Assembly: GCF_000002995.4 (NCBI RefSeq)
Contig: NW_025062479.1
Span: 18,906,721 to 18,970,720, forward strand
Length of the DNA stretch: 64,000 nt
Direction: 5' to 3'
DNA from: Brugia malayi
Taxonomy: Eukaryota > Nematoda > Chromadorea > Rhabditida > Onchocercidae
Positions 23,801 to 48,200 of the stretch are shown one piece after another. Positions within the stretch are counted from its first letter, which is position 1. Each line of letters begins with the position of its first letter. The notes under the pieces are model-generated. The model saw only the letters and a program-made list of their open reading frames with translations, did not search any database and had not been told where the DNA came from. Both the position numbers and the translations under genes were made by a program.

Positions 23801-26800
23801 CATATATATATATATATATTCATTTATTTATTTAATTACGTTTTATTTATATTTATAAATATACATTTTTTGTTCTTTGCAATAAAACTTGCAGCTATGA
23901 TTGTCGTTTATTCGAGGAAGTACTCTATGATACTGTTAACCTTAACACTGCCACCAAACTTAACAGAACTTCCAAGGGAAATGATTGGAAGTGAAGGATT
24001 AAACCTGATTAATTAATTCACTTGCTTTTACAATCATTTGCTTATTTCCCTCCGATATACTTTACTAACAATGGTGGTCTAACATGTTTTTGAAATGAAC
24101 TAAGCTTTATTTGTAAATGTTATATGGAATGAAGGCGAAAAATGTGAAACATAAAGGAGATAAGCATTCTCGTTGTTTTTGAAAACTTCTAGGCATCTTA
24201 TCATCCTTAAGATTTTCTAGTTTTTGCTTAACAGTTTTAGTTCCATTTCGACTAGTTTAAATCAAATACTTTTAGTTTCAAACTGCTGACGATGTATAAC
24301 TATCTTTAACAGGTCTAAGTTGTGAATTATTGCTTCTTTCGAGTTTAACTTAAATTATTAATTTTTCATACCTCTAATGTCAGAATTTTCCACGCTTGTT
24401 TATTATTGTTTTCATAACTTGGTTGAACGAGGCACCTAGAAATGTGCAAATAAGTCAGGAAGTGATAATCGCTGGAATAAGATATTTCGGAACATCGAAT
24501 TGAATTATAGACTACGCTCATTAAAGAAGAATTCATAAAATTTAGGGAGAGTCATAACTAATTCATAAATTCTAGAAGAGAAATCTTGTTTAGAGTCACA
24601 CTTTAGAGCAAATAAAAATTCATGTGCAGTAGCATTTTCAGCATGATTACCATTCCGCAATCGTCATTTTCGAGACTGTTTTACGGGCTAATCCAGATAG
24701 TCCCCGAGCGCATTTCGGTATTGCTCGAGCGAATGACATCAGAAGCGAAATTGAATCAGATCACACATTCCTAGATACAGCAATCAGCGAGTATCAAAAA
24801 GTATTAGACATTGACAGTACACCGGATGCACTGTTCAAGTAAATTTTATGTTTTGTGTAAAGCCACATGTTGTTAATTCTGATTCAGGTCTCGAGATACT
24901 TGAAATTTGTTCGGAGTTGTTTAAATATAAGTTAGAAAGAAGTGGGATAGGAAGGAAAGAAATATCCCTTTATAGTAACTCTTTTGAAAAGAAACTTTGA
25001 AAAATTTAGATCAAAAATATATTACCGTTTTTTTATGATTATTTGAAACTTATAACGTTTTTGTAAACAACTTATAATTGTGACAAAGTTGTTTGATTTA
25101 TAAGCGTTAATTGACAATATCCCTATTCTTGATGTTTTCCAGTCAAGCGGCATATCGTTTAATCGATCGGGCCAGGTTTCGTGGTTTATTGCATCGTGTG
25201 TTACAAGCACAGCGTTCTCTGATTGATCGATATCCGGATGATTTACAACTGCACAATAACCAAGGATTAACGTTTCTAATGATGGGACGTGAAGATGATG
25301 CACGGAGAGTATTTGAAAATGCAAGTTGATCACTCTCTTTTCCTTCAGATCTGTATTACAACTGCATGAACATCGATGAATCGAATTTGTAGGTTTTGAA
25401 AATCTCACCAACCAATGGTATTGCTCAGGCATATTTTGGGTATATTTTGAAACTGAGCGGAGATTTGGAGAATGGAGTTCTATACATGCGCAAAGGTCTG
25501 CGTACTGTTCGTGAAGTAATTGCCGATCCGAGGTATTCTTTTTCTGTTCATTTATTAAATTTTTATTTTGTTAATCTGGTATTAACTGTTTGTTCCTAAA
25601 CTATTACACCGACTGGGATTAATTCATGTTTTTTAGAAGAGCATTCTGTCCTCTCATTTTGTCTCTGAAATTTGAAATATTTGGTCACATTTCTCAGCAT
25701 GTCAGTAGTAGGATTACTAAAGTGCAGGACAGAAACAAGGGAAGAGTGCACATTCTTTTTTTTTTCCAGATTCGTATAATATTTTTTTGCTTTATTTGCA
25801 GATTTTATTATCATTTCGGTGAAGCTCTGACGCGACTGGGTAAAAGACAAGAGGTACGCGGCTTAAAAGATGGCACCCTTTTTTTCTTGTTTCTTTTCAA
25901 CCAGCCCCGAAGTCTCGTTAAATTTTTTTTTCTATCACTAATGATGCTAAAAAATTTTCTAAACTTTTTTATTAGCGGTTTCTATGAGACAAATCAAGTA
26001 ATCTTACTTTTGCCTTTTTCTTCTTTAATTCTATGATATTTTAAGGCTTATCGAGTGTATAGTATTGGAGCAAAAGTCGGTCTTTTCCCTTCTCCATATC
26101 AGAGATCTCTCTATAACGTCGAAGGTTTAACTGCCCGTCCTTGGTGGTCTATTGAACAAACTTTTTGTTCAAAACATCTGAAGGTGGTTTTTTTAGATTT
26201 GCTCACAAGGACATTTATGGTTTTTCAATATTTTTGCTAATATTAAGCTTGGACAGATTCTTTTTATAGTTTTTTTCTTTGAAAAATTTTTTAAATAGTA
26301 TGGTTTTAGATACCATATTATGCTTAACAGTTAAAAATCAAGAGGTTATACGAGATTGATCTTTTAAAAGAGAAGTGGAATTTTATTTCTAGTACTATGA
26401 ATAAATTATTGTGAAAACTATTTAAAATGAGTGAGTGATATTTACGAATATTTGAAACAAACATGGGAATAATATTCAATCGTCAGAAAATCGAAAGACA
26501 GTGGACAGTGATTAGGGAGGAAGCGGCGGCAATATTGAGCAGTCAGCCGTATTTATTCGAACCAGAACATGAAGAGTTAACTATAGATGGACAATGGTCA
26601 GCGTATTCCTTGTATAGCAGTAATTCATGGAATTCATCAAATTGTTTAAAAGCGCCAAAAACATGCAGTATTATGCGCATGTTCAAGGATTCATCCGATT
26701 GCTTAAAAAGCGAAGTGAGTGTTGAATTATTTGATTGCCCCCTCAATCATCGATTAGATAAAACGGTAGAAATCAGAGAATCTTTTAATATTCTTTGTTG

Positions 26801-27339
26801 TTTTTTGAATATGTACAGAAATTAATCTTCCTTTCCCATACAGACATTCTCTGACAGACCTTCCAGGCAGGAAGAAATCAAAGAGAAAAAAAATAAGAAA
26901 CTTGTAATTTTTAAATTTTATCACTTAAGTGAGAATCGTTGCTTTGAAGGTTTCTCCTTTACAGGTAAAGTTTTCACTTCTAGCAAGTGGCACACGAGTG
27001 TGGCCACATTGTGGGTTTTCCAACTATCGTCTGCAGGCACATCTAGGTCTTATAATTTCGTCCGGTATGTTTTGCCACAAGTTCAGTTTATTTTTCACAG
27101 CCTGACAAGTTATTTTTAAACCATAAATTTTATCTAAAGCTTTTGCAGAAGCTAGATTGCGTGTCGGACAGGAAGTACGAGGTTGGAAAACGGGTCGTTT
27201 CCTTGTTTTCGATGATTCTTTTGAGCAGGAATTATGGTTCGAAGGTGCATCTGCAAACAAATATCGACTAATACTCAGAGTGGATCTGTGGCATCCTGAA
27301 GTGGATCCGGTTAGAAGGGTTGAATTTAGAAGTGTTTGA
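17825..27339 (+). CDS. ASPH: Aspartyl/asparaginyl beta-hydroxylase-like protein, second Fe-ligand His replaced by Gln
   Basis: ER type II membrane protein of the ASPH family (2-oxoglutarate/Fe(II) hydroxylase acting on EGF-like domains). Exons: 17825-17885 (start uncertain), 19578-19763, 20034-20216, 20478 to about 20643, 20754-20846, 20944-21123, 21238-21357, 21529-21600, 21838-22010, 22572-22689, 24642-24838, 25143-25320, 25393-25532, 25802-25853, 26046-26183, 26487-26714, 26965-27064, 27149-27339. Exon 2 encodes the single TM (LWTVLLVFVILCSSFYTLF). A long acidic, Lys/Glu-rich region follows (exons 3-9), then TPR-like repeats (24.6-25.8 kb), then the catalytic domain: LFPSPYQRSLYNVEGL, APKTCSIM, VWPHCGFSNYRLQAHLGL, and a C-terminus with DLWHPEVDP. 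The first Fe histidine (PHCG) is present, but the DDSFEHE motif reads DDSFEQE (27211-27231). Intron 25321-25392 is GC-AG. The family call is firm; activity is doubtful. Confidence 0.88.
18178..18238. ncRNA. microRNA-like hairpin (candidate)
   Basis: Arms AGCAGAAGAAAGC (18178-18190) and GCTTCTTTCTGCT (18226-18238) pair at 12 of 13 positions (one G-U). An inner stem, AGGTAG with CTACTT, continues the fold, leaving a loop of about 10 bases. The total of about 61 nt is the size of a short pre-miRNA. It sits in the long first intron of the ASPH-like gene, if the exon at 17825 is right, inside a small GC-richer island. Expression and strand are unknown, and I do not recognise a mature sequence. Confidence 0.35.
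23802..23819. repeat. (AT)n microsatellite
   Basis: About nine AT units within the intron at 22690-24641 of the ASPH-like gene. Confidence 0.8.
27089..27159 (+). repeat. Copy 1 of duplicated intron/exon boundary
   Basis: This segment spans the branch region, acceptor and first codons (GAAGCTAGATTG) of the last ASPH exon. It recurs in diverged form at 27483-27553, downstream of the stop codon. Confidence 0.75.
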
Positions 27340-29828
27340 AAATTCGTCATTTATTGCATCTATTTTGTTTGTGTTTCAACAACAGAGCTGTGCTACTACC
27401 CATTCAGACATTCTACTGATTGTCTGAAACGTAGGTACTGCGGAATTGTTAAAAAATAAGAAAGATACTTCTGTCGCTTTCTCCATTTTTCACAATCTGA
27501 TAAGTCATTTTTAAATCATGGAAAGTTCAAGTGTCTTTTGCAGAAACTAGATTGATATGTTTAACTACATTTAAAAAGAGAATCTTTATAAGCATTCTCG
27601 AATTTTCTTTTCTGGTAATTTGGATGTTTTTCCTTAATGAAAGTGCTGAACAGATGTATTACTTAACTCATTATGCCGATCGAATTATCTATATGACCAA
27701 CATTCAAACTGTTCTCGATTCTTATCCACAGATAGTCCTAGGGATGTTCAACTGCTTCCAGCTGATAACGCTATATGCGTGACAAGCGACGATTTTAGTT
27801 GTTACTGATATTATCATTTGATAATGCTCTTTTTATGTGTACCAGTTTTGGGATTTAAATTCAAATAGTTTTGTTCATCTCTTTCTTTGGCGATAGCATC
27901 AAGTACTGTAATTATCAGAATAAGTATATTTCTGATGCATTTGAAATCGAATTTAGTTTCTCATTTCGAATCCTGTCAATTGTATTAATCTTATTTCTTA
28001 CTATGCTGGGATTTCAGAGTGATTCGATTTGCTCAATGGACAAATCATTAACTGCTATTAATATTTAAGTAATGTGTTTATTGTAGTTATGTATTTTACT
28101 GCTATGCTGTAGAGAGAAAAGTCAACGAGCTTTTCGGACGAAGTTGAGTACAAACTTCACTCATGTTCTTTTTTAGACTCATCTGCTTCGAAAATTTTTG
28201 ATTTGCACTGAACAAAGCACCATAGTGTGACGTATTAAGATATAAAATCTCGAATTTAACTGCGTTCCACCACTAGGATGGGACTAATCAGAAATGACAC
28301 GAAATTAAATGCACAAAAATCAATTAAGATTCCGAATGCGCTCAATGTCGCACCAGCGAAATGTTACATTGTAAAGTCGATGTATTAAAGGTACCAACGC
28401 TAAGAACATGCATGAAAGGATCATAGTTCAATGGCATAGCAGTTCCAGGCCTAGCAAGTGGAATTTTTCGGAAGCAAATGAGGCCCAGAAGTTCAGAGAA
28501 ATTGACCTGAGGATGGTTTTTTTAGTCCAGTTTTTTCTAACTTTTCAGAGTTTTATGCCACTTCTTTCATGGCAAGTTTAAGGATGGAATTAATGAAATT
28601 CAGGTGGAAGCGGCATTTCACACCACATGAATAGAGGGCTGTGAAGTTTTGCAAACAGTTTGATGAGATCTTCACGGGGAATCATTTTACGGATTTTAAA
28701 CACAAAGTGATCAATCATCACTGTTCTAAATATCTCATACTAAAACAGTAGAAGTGCTCGAGTAGAATAGTTATGGCATATTTATTTCCTTTCCATCAAA
28801 TTTATTAATTGAAGAATCAAGAAATGATCAAAGGAAAGTTGAGGAAGATATTACCGAATCAGCAAAGGAACAACATAATTTTGAATTCCTTTTGACATAA
28901 AGTAGTAAGAAAATGCAGAAGGTAGGTAGTATTCACATAAATAAATGAATTAGAGAACAAAAAGCTACAGAAACTGGATAAGAATATAGTTAGCAGCAAC
29001 CTAGTTATTTTTGTTCTCAAGGCATTTAGAGTAAAATAGTCTCTCGACAGGTTAATCTTCTGTACGATCAGCGTGATCGAACACCTCAATTCTTCCTTAG
29101 ATCTTCATAAACACTTTAATGAAAAACAAGGGGAATTTCCTATCTGCGACATGGCTTCCAGTTAATTATTTGAACGGATAAAGATGGATTTAGGGCAACC
29201 ATGAAATGGAAACTCTGATTCATCTTATAAGCTTTAGATTATATATATATGTGGAGAATTAAACCAGGATCCTTTTTGTCATTGCAACATTCTCGCGTTA
29301 CTAACTTTCCTAAAAGATGAAAGAAAAAATTTAGGCGAAAGCTGAGCAAAATTTGGAGTCAAAATTAAATTTTAAAGAAACTGAAAAAAACCGCCAAATG
29401 GTTTTTTCAGACATTGAAGTATTCAATATAAATCGAAACGCATTCATAAATGGACTATCCAAAGCAGCTTAGCTTCAAAATCACAAAAGCAACAAAACTG
29501 TCTATAAAAAAGATAAGTAAACAGAATAAAAACACATACAGTATAAAAAATGTAGAATGAGTCATCATTAATTAATGGCCATAAAAGTTATTGCGATTAC
29601 CAATCAAAAAAAAATTGGAAATTTCCTCCAAATTAAATTGTGAAATTAGAAAGTCTGGCATCTTAGCATACCTCCGAATATTTTTTCGAAATCATTACGG
29701 AAAAAACAGATGATGTAGATGGTGTATCATCCATATTCACGTGGACAAATGCAAAAAAGTGCACAGAGACACACGTAGATACATGCATACATAAAAACAA
29801 TACTTATAAAAAGATGCCCGGAACGCAT
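27340..29828. other. Interval between convergent genes ASPH (+) and mrp-5 (-)
   Basis: Holds the second copy of the duplicated ASPH intron/exon boundary (27483-27553), which leads into AT-rich sequence that no longer encodes the hydroxylase C-terminus. No other gene is supported. The stretch 28540-28740 is somewhat less AT-rich but is broken by stops in all frames. Confidence 0.45.
27483..27553 (+). pseudogene. Decayed copy of the ASPH last-exon acceptor
   Basis: The segment reads TTTTTCACAATCTGATAAG...CTTTTGCAGAAACTAGATTG and aligns with 27089-27159 at roughly three quarters identity, with the acceptor kept intact. Homology stops right after the acceptor, so the copied exon has been lost or never was complete. 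Confidence 0.6.
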
Positions 29829-41847
<12,019 letters not shown>

Positions 41848-41852
41848 CTAGT

Positions 41853-41862
41853 GCTGAAATTA
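41853..41862 (-). promoter_or_regulatory. Probable SL trans-splice acceptor of mrp-5
   Basis: On the minus strand AATTTCAG is followed by CACTAG and the start ATG at 41847. No upstream coding exon is apparent, which fits spliced-leader addition. Confidence 0.5.
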
Positions 41863-43847
41863 TTACTGGATATGACGACTAAAACAATGAAATTATTGGA
41901 TCATATTGGAAAGCTTCGATATGAAAGCGAAAGTTATTTTTGGATCTATATTAGAAAGTTGTCTCAGTCTTTCTAAGAGTGCTAAAACGAACAGAGAGAA
42001 AAAGATGATCGGTTTAAAAATCTAGAAAAGCATGAAACATAGAAAATAAGGGAGGAGTGAATCATCACTGCTAGAAAAGTTTTTAAAATATTGAACAGAC
42101 GATGAACAAAGCCAAATTAAGGACAGGACATTATCCACCTGATTCTTAAATTCTATTTCAGGTCAGAACACTCCTTGCCTTATTTTCAGACTAATCATAT
42201 GACTGACATCAAGGCACTGAATACTGATGACAACAGTTTTACTCTCCCTATTCTTCTCTCTTCTTCCTCTCGCGTGCATTTCACACTTTTCCCGTTCTCT
42301 TCCTAGTATACTTTCCCCTCACTTTGCGAACTGGAAAAACCACCCTCTATCTCTCAGTTCTTGCTTTTCGCTTTCCTTGCCACTGCTGACTTTATGGTAG
42401 CTTATTTCTCTGTCGCCGTTAAATGCTCGAGATTTAGCTTGCGGAAAGAGGAAGTTCTTCCCAAGGAAGTCGATACTCATCGCTCACGCTGTAGAAACAG
42501 AATCTGATTCGAAATTAATGAAAAGAACATAAAGTATGAAGGAAAAAACTGATCGAGACTACTTTTGAACGCGATATTCAAGACAAACTTGTAACAAATG
42601 AAACGCGTGTGACACTCATGCATGCACGTATGTATGCACCAGTAGGCAGTGCTCTTTCAAAACTCACTCAATCTTTGCTCTTATTCACTTGTCAAAAAGT
42701 GGACGTTTTCAACTATATAGTAATAAGCAATTTAATCAATGATAAGTATTAAACAAATGATAATAGAGTCAGCCTTCTCGTTGAATCCAAAACAGGAAAA
42801 GAAGCAATAAATTGATCAATTAATCACACGTATGTATACAAATAGTCATTAATAATAATCCTATGTATTGGGAACCTGATTAACTTGCTTTACACAAAAT
42901 GTAACTACTTAAGTAATGCCAGAACTATAACACTGATTCACTTTAAAATAAAGAAATATCTTTACTAAAACCCAATTTGATGATTTCATCACGATTTCTT
43001 GAGACATGCGATGAACAACGTTTCGGAAGCTAGAAACTTCAAACTTAGAAAACATCACATAGCCAGGCAAGGCTAAGTCATCCTACAGTCGATTTAAAAA
43101 GAAATAAGATATTTAAAGGAGATGTTTAAATCCATATATAAGCATCTTTTTCAAAGCTATTACTTAACTGTGTCCCTCATCCTCTTTTGACTATTGGTGT
43201 GCCTGCGCATCATTGCACGATGACGTGATAGATGCTTGAAGCAAAGTTTTTGTTCAGTAATAACAAGAGATATGATATCCTTTAGAAAAGACATTACATT
43301 TTACACGAAGCAACAAGTTAGAACTTAACAAAATTATATTGCTGAAACTAAAATACGATATAATCTGCATGTTAATCAAAGCATTATCGATTTTTTGAAT
43401 ACTTAAATATTCTTTACCAATTTACTAATAATTTATGCTTTTTTGAGAACTATCCTTCCTTTATTGGAAACAATCAAAATTTTATTCAGCATTTCTGAGT
43501 ACTTTTCTGCTCTTGCTCTACTGAATGAACAGAACGAATGACATGAAATATGAGGGATTTGAGTGCAGTATAGAAAGTATAACAGAAACAAGGACTGGAA
43601 AGGAAAGCAATACAGAGAATGAGGAAAAGGAGAATAAGTAGGAGCTCATAAAAATGCAGCTTTGATAACTGGACTTATCACTTAAAAGCTTAAATGGAGA
43701 CAATAATTTCTTCGCTTATATTTTTGCGATTTAAAAAGATCAAACGATTACACTGGAACTAAAAATTTCTATGTTTCACTGTCTACAAAAGATGCAGTAC
43801 CTAAGCAAACAGAAAAATACATATTTTTGTCATTTTGATTACTTTAC

Positions 43848-44089
43848 TTGTAGTTTTTCGCCTTCTCGATATATTTAAAATCTATTTCAGAAACTCGTTT
43901 TTGAAATTCTTTTCTGAAAGGATCTAGAACTATATTTAAATATAAGTATTTCCACTCTTCTTCACTAATATGGTGACTTCGAAATCTCATAGCTGATTTC
44001 TGGAGTATTTGAAAAAGTAATTGATTTTCAGTCATAAACTTTTTATATACTTTTATCTGCCTTTCTAGCCAAAGGAATGCCACCCACGT
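43848..44089 (-). other. Orphan exon, unrecognised protein
   Basis: The acceptor CCTAACAG and donor AA|GTAAAG flank 242 nt open in one frame, reading from TWVAFLWLERQIKVYKKF through SAMRFRSHHISEEEWKYLYL to KYIEKAKNY. Composition is coding-like (Trp, His, Glu, Arg spread, amphipathic helices), unlike chance frames nearby. No partner exons were found and no family is recognised. It may be one exon of a gene with long introns on the minus strand, or a relic. Confidence 0.4.
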
Positions 44090-45059
44090 CTGTTAGGAAT
44101 TTTCACAGTTCTTATCATCCTTTTCCCAATAAATTAGGGGTCTACATTACACAAGAATAGAGTGCTGACAAAAATGTTTAAGCTTGATTTCTCAGAGGCA
44201 CTTGAAGAAGTTTTGATCTTTATATACTCGTGTTGCAATAATAAATGAGGTTACTCAGATGGAAGAAATGGTTCATACCTCGGACTTAGTTTCTAGTTAC
44301 CTGCACACAATACAAAGGATTAAGATCTTAATATAAGAGATGTGTTGGAGATATGAAAATAATGTCGTAGAGACGAAAGATTTAGACAGTTTCTTCAAGC
44401 AAATGTATGGATAAAACATTCTTACTCTTAAGAGGTATAAACAGTGAATAATGAGGAAGATACAAGATTAGTTGTTGAATTTATAGAATTTAACATCACA
44501 TTTAAAAGAGAAAAGATCTAAAATGTTCCCAAGTTACAAGTTGGTTCAAAACTTAGATAACTGAAGAGCATTAAGAATTATGTAAGGCCGTTCTAATGAA
44601 AAGAAACTCTTGCCTTACTCAGAAGAATAGCAACCAGGAATCAAAAAACCAAAAAAGACAGTTTACTTCCCCCTTCTTTCTGCATATGACACAATGGAAA
44701 GTGACGTAAACGGCTCATTAGGAAGATGAACAACACGAGATGGTTGGTGTACAACCAATCTTTGACTTGCTTCCATTCCTTATGAAAAAGGACTGAAAGG
44801 AAGCATAATAATGTCTCTGGCCAATCCTGTCTCCCAAAATGACCATTTGTTCTTTACGTCAAATCAGCATGCTACAGGTTCTCTCGAAATAATTTAACAG
44901 CAATGATGGAAGACATCATGACGACACCAACACTGTCCTTCCGTTTTTCTGTGATACATGAAATTTGTTATTATGATACATGATAATGCATGTACAATAT
45001 GTAATCAGTCAAGGTGAAATTTCTGAAAGACACTTCTGTCGTGGAAGATTTCAAAATTT

Positions 45060-45220
45060 AATTATTATTTTGGGAGATGTTGTTGATTTCGAGGAGACTG
45101 TTGCATGTAAATGTAAATATGTGGTAACAGAGGAATATAGTAATTAGCAGAAGCAACAGTACAATAACTTAATAGAGAAGAATTGAAGTTGAACTCTCCT
45201 GGCTCTTGGTAAAAACACAC
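45060..45220 (+). repeat. Dispersed repeat, copy B
   Basis: Aligns with 38221-38355: TTATTATTTTGGGAGATGTT..., GTAACAGAGGAATATA, GAGAAGAATTGAA and CTCTTGGTAAAAAC are shared in order. Copy B has an extra block of about 25 bases near 45145-45170. Diverged, so the insertions are not recent. Confidence 0.75.
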
Positions 45221-48200
45221 AATACTTCCTTTCCCTGAACAGGGCTGTCCTCCTCATATAGCAAGCAATACGCGTAAACAAAATATATGATTTACAATAA
45301 GAGGTTGATCTGCCGAAAGAGTAATCGGTCTAACAAAGAGCTGTTGACCTGGTTTACAAGCAAATCTATTTACCAGTTGACAAACCGCAAAGGATATCAG
45401 TTAAGCAAAAGTTGTTAACTTCATAGATTCAAAGATAATTTATAATTAGTGGCGACACAAACATGAGGTCAACTAGATGAGGAGTGATACCGTGTAAACA
45501 ATATATAAAAAATTTACAGAGAGTATAAGCATCATTTGCAAGATTTCATGGGACATATTTCTTACTCATATTCTCAATTATCATATAATATTTTAGAGTT
45601 TCGCGATATTAAAATCTGCGATAACTTCTAATTGGAGGAAGATATCTTGAAACGTTCACAAAAAGTTTTGCTAAGTAAAAAATACTCACTCACTGACTTG
45701 CAAGAACAGCATTTTCTAATGCCTATCTATGACTCTACAGAGCTTACTGGATAAAATGATGCTTACCACATTTAAAACCACTTTCTCTATTAAGCAGTAA
45801 TTAACAGCAAACAAATTTCGTGTCAAGTTAGGGAGTCCAAAATACCAAAAGTCTAACTAATGCACAGACTAAGAATAGCATAAAACAAGAAACAATATAC
45901 ATCGTAAGCATCACCTAGAACTGTAATATTGTCACAGTGCTACAGTCTTGTTCATAAGTTATCGCAATAAAAGAAGCTGAATTCGAATGTGCGACTGCAG
46001 CAAAAATGACAAGGTTATTTAGATTATAATGCCGTCAAAATATTCTTGGACTATTAAGCGACGAATGATACGATAAGTCGTATACTGCCCGCCAATCTCA
46101 TTATTATTGGCAGATTTCACGTTATAGGATTAGTCATTAGTTCAGAGGTATAAAAGTCTTAAAACCTAAAATATTTCGACAACAATGAAAAGGTAATGAC
46201 TTTAAGTTGTTATTCTCACCAAAATAACTGATCTGAAGCAAATATAAGCACCGAAAAATTCATAATTCGCACATAGATATCGCTTACTGCTGTTAATCAA
46301 ATATTTTGACAAACTCTCCTGAACACATTAACAAGCTGAGTAGTATGTTAAGCAACAGAGCTCAATATCAGGTCTTCCGAATCCTCCTTCTTCCTTCTGA
46401 GGATAGCAAATGGTATCTGTCTAGCAATCCATTTAAAAAGTGTTGCTTGGGAAAAGAAAATAGGGATAGCAGTTATAAGCGGAACGTATAAGCTGTTAAA
46501 AAGGAGATGGGCAACTGCTCGGAGCAATTCGATATTTTCACTTGGGATTGCGGTTATAAAACAAGAGGCATAAAAGAAGGATGGTGTAGTCTTTTGCGGA
46601 AAAATGCACACAGCAACCAATGTCTCATGCCTCATAGCTAACATGCTTGAAGACATGGACATGTCCTTTGCAAATTATGCAGCTGCGCACTTTCACTCAT
46701 ACATAATATAGGTATTAATCGATAACTACGTTTATTGTGGCAACTTCCAGCTTTATTGTGCTGACTGAATTTTGCAGTTCGGCTGAAACGTCAACTTTGT
46801 ATTTACTTTTGTGTACTTTAAACTGGAGATAAATGGATCCTGCACTGTGTGGTGATAGTCTCGTGCTTTTTGGTATTAGTAGTAAATGATAACGTCAACA
46901 AATTCATTATGTCTATCAGCAGCTATCTGCATAAAGCTCTTTAAATAAGTCGAGGTTGCTACTGGTTCATTTATTTCGAATATCTTTTGCTTGTTAGCAC
47001 TTAATTGTGTATACTGATTTTGCAACAGATTAGGCCGTCTTAAAAGTGCCTAATGAAATAAGTATTAAGGTAGGTATATCAACAACAGTTTGTACAGTTT
47101 TAATGTTTTCATTAACCTAAGCGTTGGAATTATTATCAAAAAAGAAAAAATGTTGAAGTATATTTGCATTAAATTCTGAACGGTCCCACAAACACTTTAC
47201 TTGATCCTTGTACACCATATTTTCACGACAGCAAATTATAATTTCAGATAAGTTTTGATTAATAAATATCTTTACTTTGATGCCGTCAAATCAGCTACAT
47301 TTTATTAAGCTTGTTAAGAATGTTCTTATAAAACGTTCTAAATTACGCGCCTCTAATCTCGCTGGTAAAGGAACGGTAACTACATTTTCTGATAAACAAC
47401 TTCATTATTTACCCATAGACTAGTATGTTTTCTTTTCTTCAAAAAACAGATTTGATTCAGCAATTAACGTAATGGGAAGTTGGACAGAGTGTTTGATCAA
47501 AGTAAAAGAAGTCAACTGCTAAACAAATTGTATAATTTTGAATAATAAAGTCATAAAATGAGAAGTAATGGAAAAGTTGACGGCAATGCTTATACGGTAT
47601 AAAAGTGAGATAGATCGGCTAACTGATAAAGCAGTAAAAACATGATTCCGTATGATCTCAACAAACTGATAAGAACTGCAAGCTGGAGAGAACGCATTGC
47701 GTCTAATGTAAACGAATGGCTGATGAACATTCCTTCGCAATTTTCGTTAGCAAGAATTGTAAAATGCTCTCTACATAATTCGCTGATAAAATATTTGCAC
47801 CAATGAATAAATAAATTCACCTGATAACAGATAAACAAACTTTTATCTATTAAAATAAAATCCGAATATATATAATGCCGGAGCTGAGCAATTTTGCTGC
47901 ATTTATTTCCCTGTTAATATTCACCAGAAGACTAAACTCTTCAGAAATTTTCATTACTAGATAATGGTCATAAATTTATAGCGAATGAAATGTGTAAATA
48001 CATTGATGTATTAAGGTGTATAGAATGGTATATTCCTTTTATTTAAAGATTCAAAGGAAAAAAATAGTGTAGGAGTTGGCTACTGAGAACATAAGTTCAA
48101 GAGCTTTCTTATGCTTAAGTGAATGTTACTAATTTAAATAACTTATATATAACTTTAAATAACTTTTATAACTTTAGCTGCGAATCATTTATAGTCCAGT

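Noticed and set aside
25022..25432. 136-codon minus-strand frame
   Set aside because: Antisense shadow of two ASPH exons with clear TPR-like coding on +.
25626..26036. 136-codon plus-strand frame
   Set aside because: Runs through two introns and the small exon 25802-25853 in the wrong phase; Phe/Leu-rich chance frame.
27024..27350. 108-codon minus-strand frame
   Set aside because: Antisense of the last two ASPH exons, which have strong homology on +.
46348..46662. 104-codon open frame on the minus strand
   Set aside because: No splice support, no domain, composition like chance frames in AT-rich DNA.
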